Source: Gracilaria domingensis
Lineage: Eukaryota; Rhodophyta; Florideophyceae; Gracilariales; Gracilariaceae
Direction of reading: 5' to 3'
DNA length: 64,000 nucleotides
Assembly: GCA_022539475.1 (NCBI GenBank)
Contig: VCMS01000199.1
Location: 1 to 64,000, forward strand
In this document: one piece after another, positions 9,134 through 20,829 of the stretch
Numbering within the stretch: the first letter of the stretch is position 1
How the letters are laid out: each line of letters starts with the position of its first letter
Made by a program: the position numbers and the translations under genes
The notes under the pieces: generated by a model
Told to the model about the DNA's origin: nothing
The model's input: only the letters and a program-made list of their open reading frames with translations
Databases searched by the model: none

Positions 9134-10036
9134 TCAAAGCTGGGGGAATGGGGAGGGGGATAACTTTTCCTTAACAACGTTGACGTAGTTTGTATGAAAA
9201 GGAGCGGGGTCACCGCCTACAATGTTTCTTTCTTGGCGGGAAAAGTCGTAGAAGTACGCGTTCCTAAACTGAAAGTCGGAGAAAGAAGTAGGGAAGCCAA
9301 CGAGAGTTTTCCAATATGCAAGAAGTCGCCCAACGGTCTCTTCCAGATTGAAAGTAGTACCTGCCTTAAGCGAAACTATCTTCAACAGCTCTTTCATTAT
9401 TGTGAGCACAACCGTACTGCACTCCGTAGCAACTACGTCCATAGGAATGAAACCTCTTGAGGCCCCGACGATGTTGAACGCTGATAGCCACACGAGCTTC
9501 TCATAAAAGCTTACGAGAAATGTGTCTTCGTCGACAACCCCGCAAGTGAGACCCATAGAGCTAAACCTGTCTGCAACGTTGGAGGCCCACTTTCCTGTTG
9601 CGACAGTGAGACCATCCTGACTTTGAGGAGTGACACCATCCTGCGGAGCTGCGTTTCTTGAGGGGACACCAACGTATAGGACAACTTTTGAACATTTGTC
9701 CACACCGAGCTTCGAAACCAATGGTATGATGTCTCCATTCTGGAAGAAAACGAGATTCTCTCTGAGCGAATAAGGGCAAGCCTGAATTACGGTCTCCAGG
9801 GTGTTCGTTCTTCTACAAACTAGTATCGGTACATCAGAAAGATGAGAGGTAGCAGCCATGCTGCAGAATTCGTGTGCGGAAATGACCATATCTTCTTCGT
9901 TCGCTAGCATGGTACCTATACGCCCCCTTCCAACAATAACGGCCCGAGTCCTTCGGGTGGGAGATAAGGCCTGAGGGACGTGAGAGTATCTGGGACTTGG
10001 AGGTGGAGTCGGAGGCATGTCGGACTGGGAGTTCAT
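9134..10036 (-). CDS. Ketopantoate-reductase-like NAD(P)-binding protein
   Basis: 300 codons if the start is ATG 10036 (MNSQSDMPPTPPPSPRYS); the frame is open further upstream to 10237 but that part looks like untranslated sequence. A Pro-rich N-terminus precedes a Rossmann dinucleotide-binding motif (AVIVGRGRIGTML, GxGxxG) at about residues 34-46. ENLVFFQNGD resembles the 'lqNG' segment of 2-dehydropantoate 2-reductases, and EKLVWLSAFNIVGA resembles their C-terminal K/N catalytic helix start. Fold assignment is fairly secure; the substrate is not. Intact and intronless. Confidence 0.65.
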   Translation of the reverse strand: MNSQSDMPPTPPPSPRYSHVPQALSPTRRTRAVIVGRGRIGTMLANEEDMVISAHEFCSMAATSHLSDVPILVCRRTNTLETVIQACPYSLRENLVFFQNGDIIPLVSKLGVDKCSKVVLYVGVPSRNAAPQDGVTPQSQDGLTVATGKWASNVADRFSSMGLTCGVVDEDTFLVSFYEKLVWLSAFNIVGASRGFIPMDVVATECSTVVLTIMKELLKIVSLKAGTTFNLEETVGRLLAYWKTLVGFPTSFSDFQFRNAYFYDFSRQERNIVGGDPAPFHTNYVNVVKEKLSPSPFPQL

Positions 10037-10409
10037 TGCAAGTGTTCGATTGTTTTTGTGTGACGATAAAAATGGAAGATGGGGCGGAGAACTGCTGGGG
10101 TAAAGAGTGATACTTAAGTACAAACGGTTGGGAAACGCAGAACGGGAACATGGTTCACTTTGTGAAAGTGAGCGAAATTTATGATATGTGATTGTACTGA
10201 ATGAATGATAGGGCTTGTATGAGACGACAAGCCACAAAGTGTGATGACGTTTTATGAAAAGTAGGTGGAAGAGTAGAAAGTGTAAAATGAATGAAACTGA
10301 TTTCGAACCTGAGTTGTAAAGTAGTTGTAAAGTACGAGTTACGGGGAGCTTGAATACAGGATGAAAGGAGCCATTTTGGCTTCATAAATGACGTGAACGG
10401 GTTCTATAG

Positions 10410-10754
10410 CTTCACTCGGATTGCCATAATAAAAAGGATGGAGTTGGGTTGCGCCCGAATACGTCTATAAAGGTCGTAGAAGCACTTATGAAGGAAGGAG
10501 TTGTAGACATGTTATTGTTGATGACGGTGGAGCCAGGGTTTGGAGGACAGGCGTTTATGGAGGGTGTTCTTGATAAGGTGCGACATGCAAGGGAGTTGTA
10601 CCCAAGAATAGGGATACAGGTGGATGGGGGTATTGGACTGAGTACTGTGAAAGGAGTAGTGAAGGCCGGTGCAAACATTTCAGTTGCAGGATCTGCCATC
10701 TTTGGCTCGAGTAACCCAGCTCATGTCATAGCTGGTTTTCGAAAGGTTGGTTAG
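10410..10754 (+). pseudogene. Ribulose-phosphate 3-epimerase, 3' fragment
   Basis: The last ~110 codons match ribulose-phosphate 3-epimerase, the cytosolic/plastid pentose-phosphate enzyme: GVGLRPNTS, MTVEPGFGGQAFME (family signature), IQVDGGI, and GSAIFGS near the end, stopping with TAG at 10752. The first half of the TIM barrel, with the metal-binding His and catalytic Asp of strands 1-2, is absent; an in-frame TAG at 10407 closes the frame upstream and a different gene (KPR-like) lies on the other strand from 10036 leftward. Either a 5'-truncated copy or a terminal exon whose upstream exons lie outside. CTATAG just before 10410 could be a splice acceptor. Confidence 0.75.
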
Positions 10755-10814
10755 AGATAGTAGCATAAATTTATTGTTTATTACATTGTTACCTTTACGT
10801 GTTATCACGACTAT

Positions 10815-11165
10815 ATTCTCCGTCTCCATTGGAGATGTATTTCTCTTGTATCACAACCGGTCAAGGATGTGAGAGAACATCAATATATCCCCAGTGGACG
10901 CTGAGGGCGAGGATGAACTACTCTACGTGCTATCATTGTTACCCATCCGGTGTCGAGTGGTGACATATTCTTTTTTTGTCACAACCCACACAGGATGTGA
11001 CGGAAGAAGAACATGCCCCCAGTCGAGACAGAGGGTGAGCAACTCTAAGTACAATCACTAATCCCTAGCTTGCCTCCACTGGCAATATCTTCCTGTTTTG
11101 TTATAACCATCGTGTGGGGTTATGGTGGAAGAGAAAAATATCGCCGGTCGAGGCGAGGTGGGTGG
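10815..11165. repeat. Three diverged tandem hairpin units of about 120 bp
   Basis: Units near 10815-10935, 10936-11060 and 11065-11165 share the order: purine/CCACTGG-like word, ATATTCT/ATCTTCC, TGTCACAACC-type word, its inverse GGATGTGA/GGTTATGG, GAAGAGAACAT-like word, CCCCAGTCGAGGC-like word. Each can fold on itself. They lie just 3' of the epimerase fragment. Confidence 0.5.
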
Positions 11166-11394
11166 GGATTATGTGAGCGCGAAAGAGGAGACAGAGAGGT
11201 GGCGCTTAAATAGTGGAAGGTGCGAAGGTGCACAGTAGATGTTTTGGCGGGAAATGGGATGAGGGAAACAGGGACAATCATGGTGCTGGATATAGCCCGT
11301 GTGGTTGGACAGTGGGGGTGGACAGCACAGTTTAGCTCGATTGCACTGTATCGCAGTGGAAACTTCGATCCAACTACTACTTCTTCTTCTGAAG

Positions 11395-12428
11395 ATGTCC
11401 AACGGATACGTGAAGGATGAGGAGCTGTTGGCGCTGTTGGAGGGGAAGGAGGTACCGCCGACGCCGTCACCAAAGCGGAAAGAGGAGGTGATTACGGCGG
11501 CTGGTCGGATGTCGCAGAAGAAGGAAGTGGCTGATGAAGGAAAGAAGTGTGAGGCGAGGAGAGGGGATGGTGATGAGGTGGACAAGGGTGTAGAATTGGA
11601 GCTGGAGGGGGTCGCAATGGAGAGAAGGGGTGCGGTGCATCTGAGTCAGTTAGAGGTTGGAGACCAGATAGAGAGTGGGGGCGGAGAGGGTGACAGGGAG
11701 ATGCGGTTCGTGGTGGAGATGAAGGCGAGGGTGGGGATGTTGGGGTTGGTGATGAAGGAGCAACTGGACGATGGAATTGTGGAGATTGTAACGGAAATGG
11801 GCGGTGTGGTGCTGAGTGGGGGTGGTAGTGCTGTTTCGGTTGAGGCGATTTCGAGCCTGCGGAATTCGTTGTCGGTATTGGGAGTGGAGATGAGAAATCA
11901 TGTGTATGGGATAGTGGAGTGTGCGGGAAGGGAGGTTGGAGAGTTGCGGGAGGAGAATAGGGTTCTGAACGAGAGGTTAGACGTGCTGGAGAAGGAGGTG
12001 AAGGAGCTGGGCAAGAGGCAAAGATTGGTGGAAGAGGAGACGGTGAAAGGAGGTGTGGAGGGAAAGACGGAGAAGGGAAGTGTGGGAAGGGTGGCGGTGC
12101 AGAAGGGGTCTCCTGTGACACCGAAGACAAAGGGTGGTGGGGTTGGGGATGGGAAGAGCCGTCTGAAGAAGAGGCGTAAGGAGATGAAGAGGGTGGTGGA
12201 GGAGGTGCCACGGGAGGGAGTCGGAGCTCCGGTGGTGACTGGGTTTAGGAGTGCGGCGGAGGTAGCGCGGACTGCGAAGGGGATTCTGAGGGGACAGGAG
12301 GAGAGAAGGATGGGAGGGATGTGAAGCCGTTTTGGGCGAGGCGGGTATACGAGAAGGGGGAGGGTTGTCCACCTGACTTCTACAAAATGACGTTTGCGGA
12401 GACGGAGAGAGAGGATGCGAACGCGTGA
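11395..12428 (+). pseudogene. Coiled-coil charged protein with one frameshift
   Basis: From ATG 11395 (MSNGYVKDEELLALLEGK) the frame is open for 309 codons to a TGA at 12322. A -1 frame then continues with coding-like sequence (DVKPFWARRVYEKGEGCPPD) to TGA 12426, so a one-base indel near 12300 probably split the gene. The middle contains a leucine-heptad stretch (LREENRVLNERLDVLEKEV), a likely coiled coil; the tail is Lys/Arg-rich. The sequence is unusually G-rich on the coding strand. I recognise no family; a retroelement ORF1 or a structural protein are both possible. Confidence 0.5.
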
Positions 12429-12801
12429 TGGGCGAGAAATGGGTAAATAGCGGGCGTGGTGTGAACTGCGAAGAAGTGATGGGATGATTGAGGTGGGATG
12501 AGTTGCGATTGGCATTGCAACATGGGGGAAAATGGAAAGGCAAACTAGCACGAGTGCAGTTTTGAGAGAGGGTCGCGGAAAAGAGTGAATGGGGTGGTGC
12601 GGCGAAGTAGAACCTCTACAAAAACTAGGGGACCCAAGAACTAAACTGCGCGAAATGGAATTTAATATTCCAAAATTTATTAATTTCTTGAGTGCCAGCC
12701 TCTGCTACTCCCTCGCGCGCCCCAAATAGCGCCAAAACTAGCTTAGTTTCCAAAGCGAACAGACTATATTCCACTTTGCAGAACACAGACGCTGATGTCT
12801 C
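12429..12801. other. Intergenic, nothing recognised
   Basis: No convincing coding signal or repeat. Confidence 0.5.
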
Positions 12802-13773
12802 TCAGCAAAAACCGAGGGTTTTGCCGTTATCCATATTGATTACGAAGAACGTTTCGTCCATGTCCTCGACGTTTTCTTCTTTTAAAACTTTACTTTCAAG
12901 TTCGCGAGAAAAATCTTCTAAGTAACACGCAACCTGCTTGTGAATGAACTCCGTTTTTTCTGTGGACAGCATTAACTTTCCAGTGCAAGAGCGACTCACA
13001 ATTCTATGCCGATCCATAAAGGTTTGAATCCATCGCCGGGTGATGCAGTGTGATACCTTTTTTTTGAGCGTACGTCGAGCGTTTCCTTGTGATACAAGGA
13101 ATTGGTGGAATTCTTGATAAGATCCAAAGCAAGAGACTGCAGCACTCTCCAGTTGAATTAAGGCTGCGAAGTCTATCAAATTTGCTTACCAAATCCAAAT
13201 ACAAAGCTTGCATCCGTTGGCGCGGTTTCCATCCTCGCGCTGTACGTGGTTTTAGCTCAACTCGTTTTACCCCGAGATTAGTGTTACGAGTAATGCTTTT
13301 GCAGGATCCACGACTCTGGAAGTGTCCATTTTGATCGACATATTCCTCTCTGTTAAGCCATAATCTGCTGGCCTTCATGACGTTTGCCTTTGCCGAACTA
13401 CGGAATAGCAAAGGAAAGTTTTGTACAGCTGTAGAGATAATGTTTTGAGGCCGTTATTATTGGACTCTGTGATCATCCATGCTGCAATTTTGGTTCTCTC
13501 GGCAATTGTGGGCACATTGCTAAGTTCTTTTGTGCCTTTTTTGGGCGTATCGAAACCGGCAGTAGCGCTCTCTCGGGGGCTTGGAACTGGGGGCGAAGGG
13601 GTATCAGAGACGGATTCCGCACTTTGCCGCTGGGAGGCACGACTTACGGCGGCTCTATAGAACGCCGCAATTATAGGTGATGCACAGAGTGTAAGGCTCA
13701 TGTGGATCGAGGATGGAACACCTTTGGTCGTGTTCCTGTATGGATAGAGACAAGTTGTTTTCTGCTCGGGCAC
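12802..13773 (-). mobile_element. Pogo/CENP-B-type DDE transposase remnant
   Basis: Leftward coding signal spread over three frames. Order: Pro/Ser-rich N-terminus (13773-13500); helix-turn-helix-like ERTKIAAWMITES (about 13470); RVELKPRTARGWKPRQR; then RRWIQTFMDRHRIVSRSCTGK, matching the Tc5/CENP-B HTH ('W...F..Rh.l..r..tGk'); then NVEDMDETFFVINMDNGKTLGF, matching the first catalytic Asp region of pogo-like DDE transposases ('N.DET'). It stops there with TGA, so the remaining DD/E residues are missing. Two frameshifts and truncation make it a dead remnant. Confidence 0.65.
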
Positions 13774-15029
13774 GGAGGGCAGACTTGGTTGGTCTGCACG
13801 GTCAGATTCTGACCGGTTTTGAGGCGTCGGCGTCTAGCCCCCCACATTATATTCGACGCAGGACGGCGCTGGCAGTACCGAAATTAGCGTGGCAAACTTT
13901 ATATCCGTTACCACGCTATATAATCACCCACGTCTAATGCGGTCATTGGGTGTACTGTTGCAGATACGCCGTCGTCGTAAGTACATTGTGCATATTATGT
14001 AGCAGTGGCAGGTCCACTAGTGCCCCATATGTGGAAATCAAGGCTTTAGCTTACAGCAGACATGTTTAACACGTTGATTCACGCCTTCACGTTCACGGTC
14101 TGTTTAGACACTGCCTAAGGAGCGTTCCAGAAGTTTACGAAATGAAAAATTGGAAACAAGCGAACGCTGCCCGATCTGTAAGGAGTCGGTTGTATGGTTT
14201 CCGTAACCGTTGCGTGCGGTGTAAAAACACAGCCCATAACTCTCTGTTCGAGTGCATGCATCCCTACCACCAGTATCATAGGGAGGCAATGCATCCGATG
14301 CCTGCACTAGTAGTCTACCAGAGTAGTCTTGAACGCGCGACGTTGCTTTCACATGGCAAACCTTGGCAACTGCGCCCTTCGCCGCCGTGCCTTGTGTAGA
14401 CCTCACATATTGCGGCGCATACTGAAACAGCATGCGCCAAATCGTAAGCGGTTGTTGATCGCTCATCTGTTTTGTGTTCTCTAGAATACAACGCACTGTT
14501 CACTACTTTTCACTACTACATTTACAGAACCATTTGCACATAGGGTCAGAAAACATACGGTGCCGAAACCGAAGTTGAAAAACATCAGTGATGCGAGACA
14601 ACATTGCTATAAAGCACAGCGATTTGGATACGTGAGAGGCAAATAGTCGTACGTTTTCTCGCGCTTGCCAAATCCCGTGTCGACGTCGCCTTTGCCGTCG
14701 TTGTCGTCGTCGTATTGTTCGTCATCGAGTCACATGCTGTGTCTGGCCTAAATTGCAACCTCACAGCCGATCAATATATAACATGCTGTACCTTCTTCAA
14801 ATACCCTCATGAAATGAGTCCTGCGCCATATCACCGCTATTCACCACGGAAACCAATTCACGGCCCGCCGTTCAGTCCTCAGCAGTATGACACGCCGCAA
14901 CACTCACCGGCACACATCGGAATGCCTACAGCGCCACAAGCAACGCCACAAATAGCTATATAGTGACGCATGTAGCGCCACATGCTGCTTCACAATCAGC
15001 ACCACGTACAATACCACAAACGGAGACCT
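13774..15029. other. Mostly non-coding; weak ORFs only
   Basis: A 130-codon minus-strand frame (14104-14496) has no recognisable motif. 14715-14963 on the plus strand is Pro/His-rich and overlaps the region where SRP68-like sequence fades out on the other strand. I support no gene here. Confidence 0.4.
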
Positions 15030-16200
15030 GCGCATCGTCCTAAACGCTCCTCAATGCCAGAATATCGTTCATGTTTGCAATCAGGTTATCAAACAAGCGC
15101 ACAAATTCGTCCGGCTTGGAGGCACGCTTGTTCTTGTACGACTCAACCAAGAGCATTTTTCGCGATATTGTATGCTGTAAACGGTTAAAAGTCAGATACG
15201 CCACAGGATAATCAAGCTCGGTGGTGCGATATCGGCAGCGGCAGAGGACAAGCGAAACTGCGACAGATCATCGAAAACAACGTTGACGGCGTCGTTAAAC
15301 TTGATGAAAATCTTGTCGTACGCTTCTACAGCAGCAGACTTTTCCGACAAGAGCTTGCTTTCCCCCGACGCCCTGAGCACGGCCTCTCAGACACGCTCCG
15401 CGCGCAAGGGCACGGTGATGCCGCCCCACACGACCTCGTCAAATGAAACAGCGGCGCGTTTGCGAGCCTGCGCCAGGGCGGCCTCGATTTTCTCTCACAG
15501 CAAGTCCTGCGACTGGCTGGCGTCATCGCGCAAGCTCTGCAGCAAGGTGTCATCGGGCTGGCCAGCCGAGCACGACAGGTTATAGTTACAAAAACGGATG
15601 GCGTTGTCCACGTCCTCCAAGTGCTTCTCAAACAGCGGCGCGGCCTGGGTGCCCGCGCACAGCCCGGCCATGCCGGTGTAGATCTTGTGGACGTTCTGGT
15701 CGACGTGCGAGGTCGCCGCCTACTGCTCGCGCCCCAGCGCCAGCGCGGCAACCATGGACTTGCAGTACGCCTCCACCTCGAACACGGTGGACTAGTCCGC
15801 CACCTCGTGGCACAGCGTGGCCAGCCGCTGCGCGTGGTGCACGGCGCGCGACAGATTGGGCACGAGGGTGCGGCGTGCGCGCCCCGACGGCCGGCTACTT
15901 GCGCTTCACGTCCATAGCAAACGCCAACTCGCGCTCGGCCAGCACCAGTAGGATCTGCAGCGCACGCGGGTTGCGTCGCACGGCGTGCGACGTCACGGGC
16001 GTGACGCGGTAGCGGCGCGGGTACGATGGGTGGCGGTTGAAGCACGCGGTGGCAGCGCGCAGTCGGGCCCCGCGCCGCGTGCAGTGGCGCCGGTAGCGCA
16101 AGTACTCGGCGCGCTTAAGCCCGTGCGCGCCCTGCGTCGCAGTCACGTCGGACAGGATGCCCAACGACACGCACGCTGCCTTCTTGCCGCCGCGCGCCGC
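15030..16200 (-). pseudogene. SRP68: SRP68 (signal recognition particle 68 kDa subunit) pseudogene
   Basis: Read leftward, the segment matches SRP68, the RNA-binding SRP subunit that heterodimerises with SRP72. N-terminal RNA-binding part: VSLGILSDVTATQGAHGLKR and YLRYRRHCTRRGARLR (human has GLRHGDFQRYRGYCSRR), then LLVLAERELAFAMDVKRK. Further on: HHAQRLATLCHEV, IRFCNYNL, FDEVVWGGITVPLRAERV (human EVEWRGRTVPVKIDKV), AYLTFNRLQHTISRK and DEFVRLFDNLIANMNDIL. In-frame stops occur at 15794 (TAG), 15722 (TAG), 15497 (TGA) and 15389 (TGA), with frameshifts near 15215 and 15890 and a further TAG near 15040. The block is far more GC-rich than its surroundings. No introns are seen, so it may be a processed or transferred copy. 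The open frame extends upstream to 16494 without recognisable homology. Confidence 0.8.
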
Positions 16201-16240
16201 ATCCTCGCCGCCGCGCGCTGTTGTTGTGATGGTGTCTGCG

Positions 16241-18149
16241 AAATTTCTGCATGACTGCTCTGATTTCGAGGTGTTGCACTGGATTGGGATAGAGGTACAC
16301 CGGCGCTGCGTTGCAGCGTTTCGTTGTCTGCGCTCGCGGTGATGGTTTGTGGCGATGGTGGACGCTCTATGTATGTTAAAGAGGTGCGGGTGGTTTTCGC
16401 GAGACAGGAGACCATGCAGCGGCAACGGGTAAAGTTTCGTTGACTGGGAAACATAACGTTTTGCAGACAAGAAACAGACGTATTTTGTTAGCACACATAT
16501 GTGTCAACAGCTGATTGCTTGGATGAACGTTTCCAGGTTTCGTTTACGGATTTTGTAAACTCCTGGAACGCCCTTAAGTTATCGAAGCTTAATTGAGGAC
16601 GATCAACCCTTTTGAAGGACAAGTAGTTAAGCCAAAGCCCTCAAAATTTGGCCACTTTGTGACATGAGAACGGAAATATTTCTGGTGGGTTGCAACCACA
16701 AAAAGATTTATTTGAATAATTGGCGGCGGTTTGCACGGTACCTAATTTAGTTTATGAAATATGTTAGCTACAACAAGTCTAAAAGTACACTATGTTCTTT
16801 AAAGGAGAGCATGAAAAGTCTCGAGAACCGTCATTCTGCTTCTTTCTCCTTACGTCCTGCATAACCAAGAACTTGGGTACTAAGCCAGCAACTAGAGAGT
16901 ATTTAACTCAAATAAACATTGTTTTTGATAAATGATCTGATTATTTTTGCGAGAATTATCCCCAATTTTTATCTGTTCGATACGCTCACCTACGGTCGAC
17001 TGGTGTATACGTCCGGCGATTCTATTCGAACCTTTAAGATTCGCATTTTTACAGGCCCATATAACCCTTTTCAGGACGATTTGGAACAAACACCCTTCAA
17101 ATTCTTATTAAACCCCGTTTTGAATCTCGCGTTATTTTTTATTGTTTTGAACAGAAATCATAAACTTTATGCATCTTCAAACACTTGGTTTTTTTTCAAT
17201 TGCTGTACTGTGTGTTCAAAGCAAGTAACAGTTTTGAATTTCTGTTTGTTTGCATCCATACCACCAAACACGATCGTAAGTTGAATTTTGGAAACGATGT
17301 TTTCTCAACGTTTTGGGATAAAAGTTATGGTTCACGTTTATACTACCTTTGCTATCTAAAATATGGGCAACTGATATACCTGTCTCTGGCCTTGTGCAAA
17401 TTGCTCAGAACAAGAAACATTTTTGTCAATGATTTTGCTACGAGATGCAATTGACTTCTGCCAGAAGTGTAGAGAAATTATAACTAAGTTAAATTTCATG
17501 AAGATTTCATACATGGAAGAACTTTTATAAGCACTGGAAGAGCTCTTCTATATACCTATTCCAGCAAAAACCCTACGTGGAAAAGGTCTCTTCCATATAC
17601 TAGAAAAGGGATAAGGAAGAGATCTCGGCAGACGAGCTTGAGCGAGAAATCCCTGTGACGGCAATTGTAGAATTTGAAGAGAGCTCCAAAAACAATAATT
17701 TTAAATTTAGACGTCAAGTTTTTGTGGTTAAGACTTGAAAATTACACGAATAGATTTGTACGAATGATGATTTTTTTCTCGTGACGAAACAAGTTCTTGA
17801 ACTCTTCAGAAGCGGCAATTCGAAGCAAAACGTTTTTAAAATTTCAAAAGTTCGTAGATTGGTTCAAAAGTTCTACAAATGTCACAGAAATGCTAAAACG
17901 TTTGCAGAATTTCTACTAATTTACAAAATTTTCTACTAAACTGGTAGACTTCTCTACTAATCTCGTAAATAATTCTACAAGTTCTACAGCAATGTAAAAT
18001 ATTTCAAAGAATTCCACAAGTTCAATCAAACCTTTCTTTCCATCATACAATGCTAGCCCAAATGCTCTCGAAGTTCGGAGTCTGAAGCTCTTGTTTCCGC
18101 AAACGCGACATCAGCAACGGTGGTCGGCGGGAAAGCCAAATCATGGGGG
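16241..18149. other. AT-rich intergenic, nothing recognised
   Basis: After the SRP68 5' side the sequence turns AT-rich with short chance frames only. 17840-18010 repeats TTCTAC/TCTACTAA words but without a fixed period. Confidence 0.5.
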
Positions 18150-18207
18150 TTGCTACACAGGGGTACGTGGCCACTAAACTTAAGTGGCCACGTAACCCCA
18201 GTAGCAA
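18150..18207. repeat. Imperfect 58-nt hairpin
   Basis: TTGCTAC...GGGGTACGTGGCCACT pairs with AGTGGCCACGTAACCCC...GTAGCAA around a short AAACTT-like loop, with two small bulges. Confidence 0.8.
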
Positions 18208-19365
18208 ATTCCGTGACTGAAGGCGTTGTACTTCTTAGTGAAGAGTACCTTTCTGTGCTTGCCACTACCTGCTTGTAGCTTATACTGTTAGTACTAGTAG
18301 ATACTTCTAACAATAATCTACAATTTTTTAGAACTTTCACGAATGAGCAGCGGTTTTAGCGCTTTTAGAAGTTCTACCAGAATTTTAAGAAAATCGTCTA
18401 CATGTACAAAACCCCCGAAATCGTCTACAATCCGGACACAGGTATATGGAAGAAAAACAATCTTCATCTTTGTTCAGAGCAAACTCACAGCAGTACACTC
18501 TTGGTCACTTGACAGGGGGGTGCACTATATAAAGAGGTCCACTATGGTAAGTTTTACAGTTCTTAGGAAACTCCCTAGTTAATTTAAAGAATAAGAAATC
18601 AGCGCTTTGAGAAGAAATCTTCTCAAACAAAAAGGGCGCAAAACTCCTTCGCTCAAACGCTTAAAATGTATTTTTTTGTTGAAGAAAGGAAACGAAAATC
18701 AAATTTTTTATGTTCCAAAAATAGGGTTTTTTAAGTTAGATAAATAAACTGTGAATGTTCTGTTACAGAACATCACACTTTATTTAGCAGCATAGCTGCT
18801 GCATTTGCGTGGGACTGTAGCTTTCTCCACAAAGGAACTGCGGCATTGTTCTCCAAAAGTCTGGGAGCTCTGGAGAGAAATTTAAAACGTTTCGAGGTTT
18901 TAACTCTGAAAAATAAAGCGTTTGTGGTTTTTCGAGAAACTGTTGGAAAAAGATCTACATTACAAAAAAGCGGAAGGGAATATTAAAAGAATTGTCTTGG
19001 TTCACTTTTGTAAGATCTCAGGCACTTTAGCAAGGATACTGTAAAACGAATATAATGACAAAAATATTAAACTTTCTGCCAGATAATAGAGCTAAGCTCA
19101 TGAAAACTTCATGCCCTTTCTAAAGGAAACGTAGATTATGGAGACCATAGATTAGTGATGTTTTGTTTAATATTAAGAGGAAGCTTTGTATGCTTCCAAA
19201 AGGTTGGCATTTACGGATACTTAACTTCTCTGTAGAGGGCTGCTAGTGGAATGTAGAGGAAGCATACTGCCAGAATCGAGGGCTGGCAGATATTCTTTTT
19301 ACTTGCATTTTAATTTGTTGGAAAAGTTGATCCTTTCTAAAAGGGGTCTTCGAAAAGCATGCATA
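18208..19365. other. AT-rich intergenic, nothing recognised
   Basis: No supported gene. Confidence 0.5.
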
Positions 19366-19388
19366 ATGCGCCGTGTGACACGGCGCAT
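19366..19388. repeat. Perfect 11-bp hairpin stem
   Basis: ATGCGCCGTGT, one-base loop, ACACGGCGCAT, followed by an AT-rich stretch. Short T-poor flank, so not a convincing terminator. Confidence 0.85.
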
Positions 19389-20829
19389 AATTATAATTAA
19401 AAATATAATTGTATCGTTGCTTGTTTGAGAGCTTTTCGATTAATCTATATATAAGCGGGAGGTTTTAAAAAAAGCCGAACATTGCCAATAGACAGCCAAA
19501 AATAGGGTAGATGCTAGTATATTATTTGATTTTGATGAATTGGCTCGGCATTTTGATCCGATTTGCCATTTTGCCACGGTAGTAGGAGCTTTGCTATAAA
19601 CCAATGGCCACCATTACAGCAAAAGTTATTACACGTGTGGTGTAGCTTTTCAGACTACACGTAGTAGAAAAAAACCTAGAACTATAGTCTAGCAATTGGG
19701 GCTGGCGACTCTTCTATAGGCACTAAAGATTGCGATGCGTATGAGGTAGAGAACCATTTCAAAATAAAGTAAACTATAGCATTTTATTTCGCGCTAAAAA
19801 CCAGATAATGAAAATCAAACGTTTCCGCAATTGCACGCGTTCGCGCGCAAACGTTTGATTACGTGTCAATCGTCGAACCCGTGTCCGATTCTTCGGCCTC
19901 CATGTCAATGCATGGGCCCCACATGGGAAACGTGTCAACGTGTGGTTCTTTGGCGGGACGTAAGTCAGATGGCCACCTAGCAGCGACACAGGCACCAGAT
20001 CCAATGGCGCCATAATCCAAAAAATCAAAATAAATCGTATCCAGATAGTTGCAGCGCGGGAAATAATATCCCCAAACACGGGAGAGAATAAATTTAAATT
20101 TGAAACATGTTTTAGAGCCGCTTGCACTACACATAATTTCTGCATTGTATCCGACAGACGTGCGGCGCATTTATCAAGACGTGCAAATGCGGTTGCGCGA
20201 CGTGCCTTGACAAGCATATTATATTATTTCGTAGTGTGCGACATTGTTGCGATAGGATAGAGTAGTTTGTTGAATGTCTTCGATTGAGTAGAGCAGTATC
20301 GTAGATGAAATACAGTTTAGCTAAACTTAAGTAGAACTTTTTAAAAGAAAAGGGAAGTTTAAACTAAATTGTACCAGGCAATGTACTGCGATAAAATTGA
20401 CAACGTATATATAATTGTAGCACAACATAACAGGTATGTAATAGGAAAATTAACCGCAGATGAACGTTTGACAAAATCTCATGTGATGAAAAATAATCAT
20501 GTGACATGCAACAAAATTGTCACATGAGAATAAAATACTAAACACAAGATATGTCTAGATTTGAGAGGTGATGACGTATTACAATCTTGAAACAGAGACA
20601 ACTCATCACCAATTATGTAACTGATGACCGGCAACGTACCTATTAATTTGAAAACTTACGTATAAATTTCAAAGTAGGTAAAGTGCGTACTAAAAGCATC
20701 TGGAAGGTACGTTTGTTTATTAACTACCATTCTTCCAGTTTTTGTAGTACCTAAGGGAACCTTTTTCCCCTCATTTCAGACAAACGGTTTGTGCTCTGTT
20801 CAACCCCTCAAGTTTCCATTCCAAATATC
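19389..20829. other. Intergenic; one weak minus-strand frame
   Basis: A 147-codon minus frame (19774-20217) has no recognised domain. Near 19816-19858 an inverted pair (CAAACGTTT...AAACGTTTG) flanks a CG-rich loop. Confidence 0.4.

Noticed and set aside
11492-12551. Long minus-strand ORFs rich in Pro, Ser and His
   Set aside because: Complement of a purine-rich coding strand; composition artefact opposite the coiled-coil gene.
14104-14496. 130-codon minus-strand ORF
   Set aside because: No recognisable motif or neighbour support.
15326-16045. 239-codon minus and 189-codon plus ORFs rich in Arg/Pro/Ala
   Set aside because: Shadow frames of the GC-rich SRP68 pseudogene; the SRP68 match is in another frame.
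19774-20217. 147-codon minus-strand ORF
   Set aside because: No domain, AT-rich context, ends in low-complexity hydrophobic and basic stretches.
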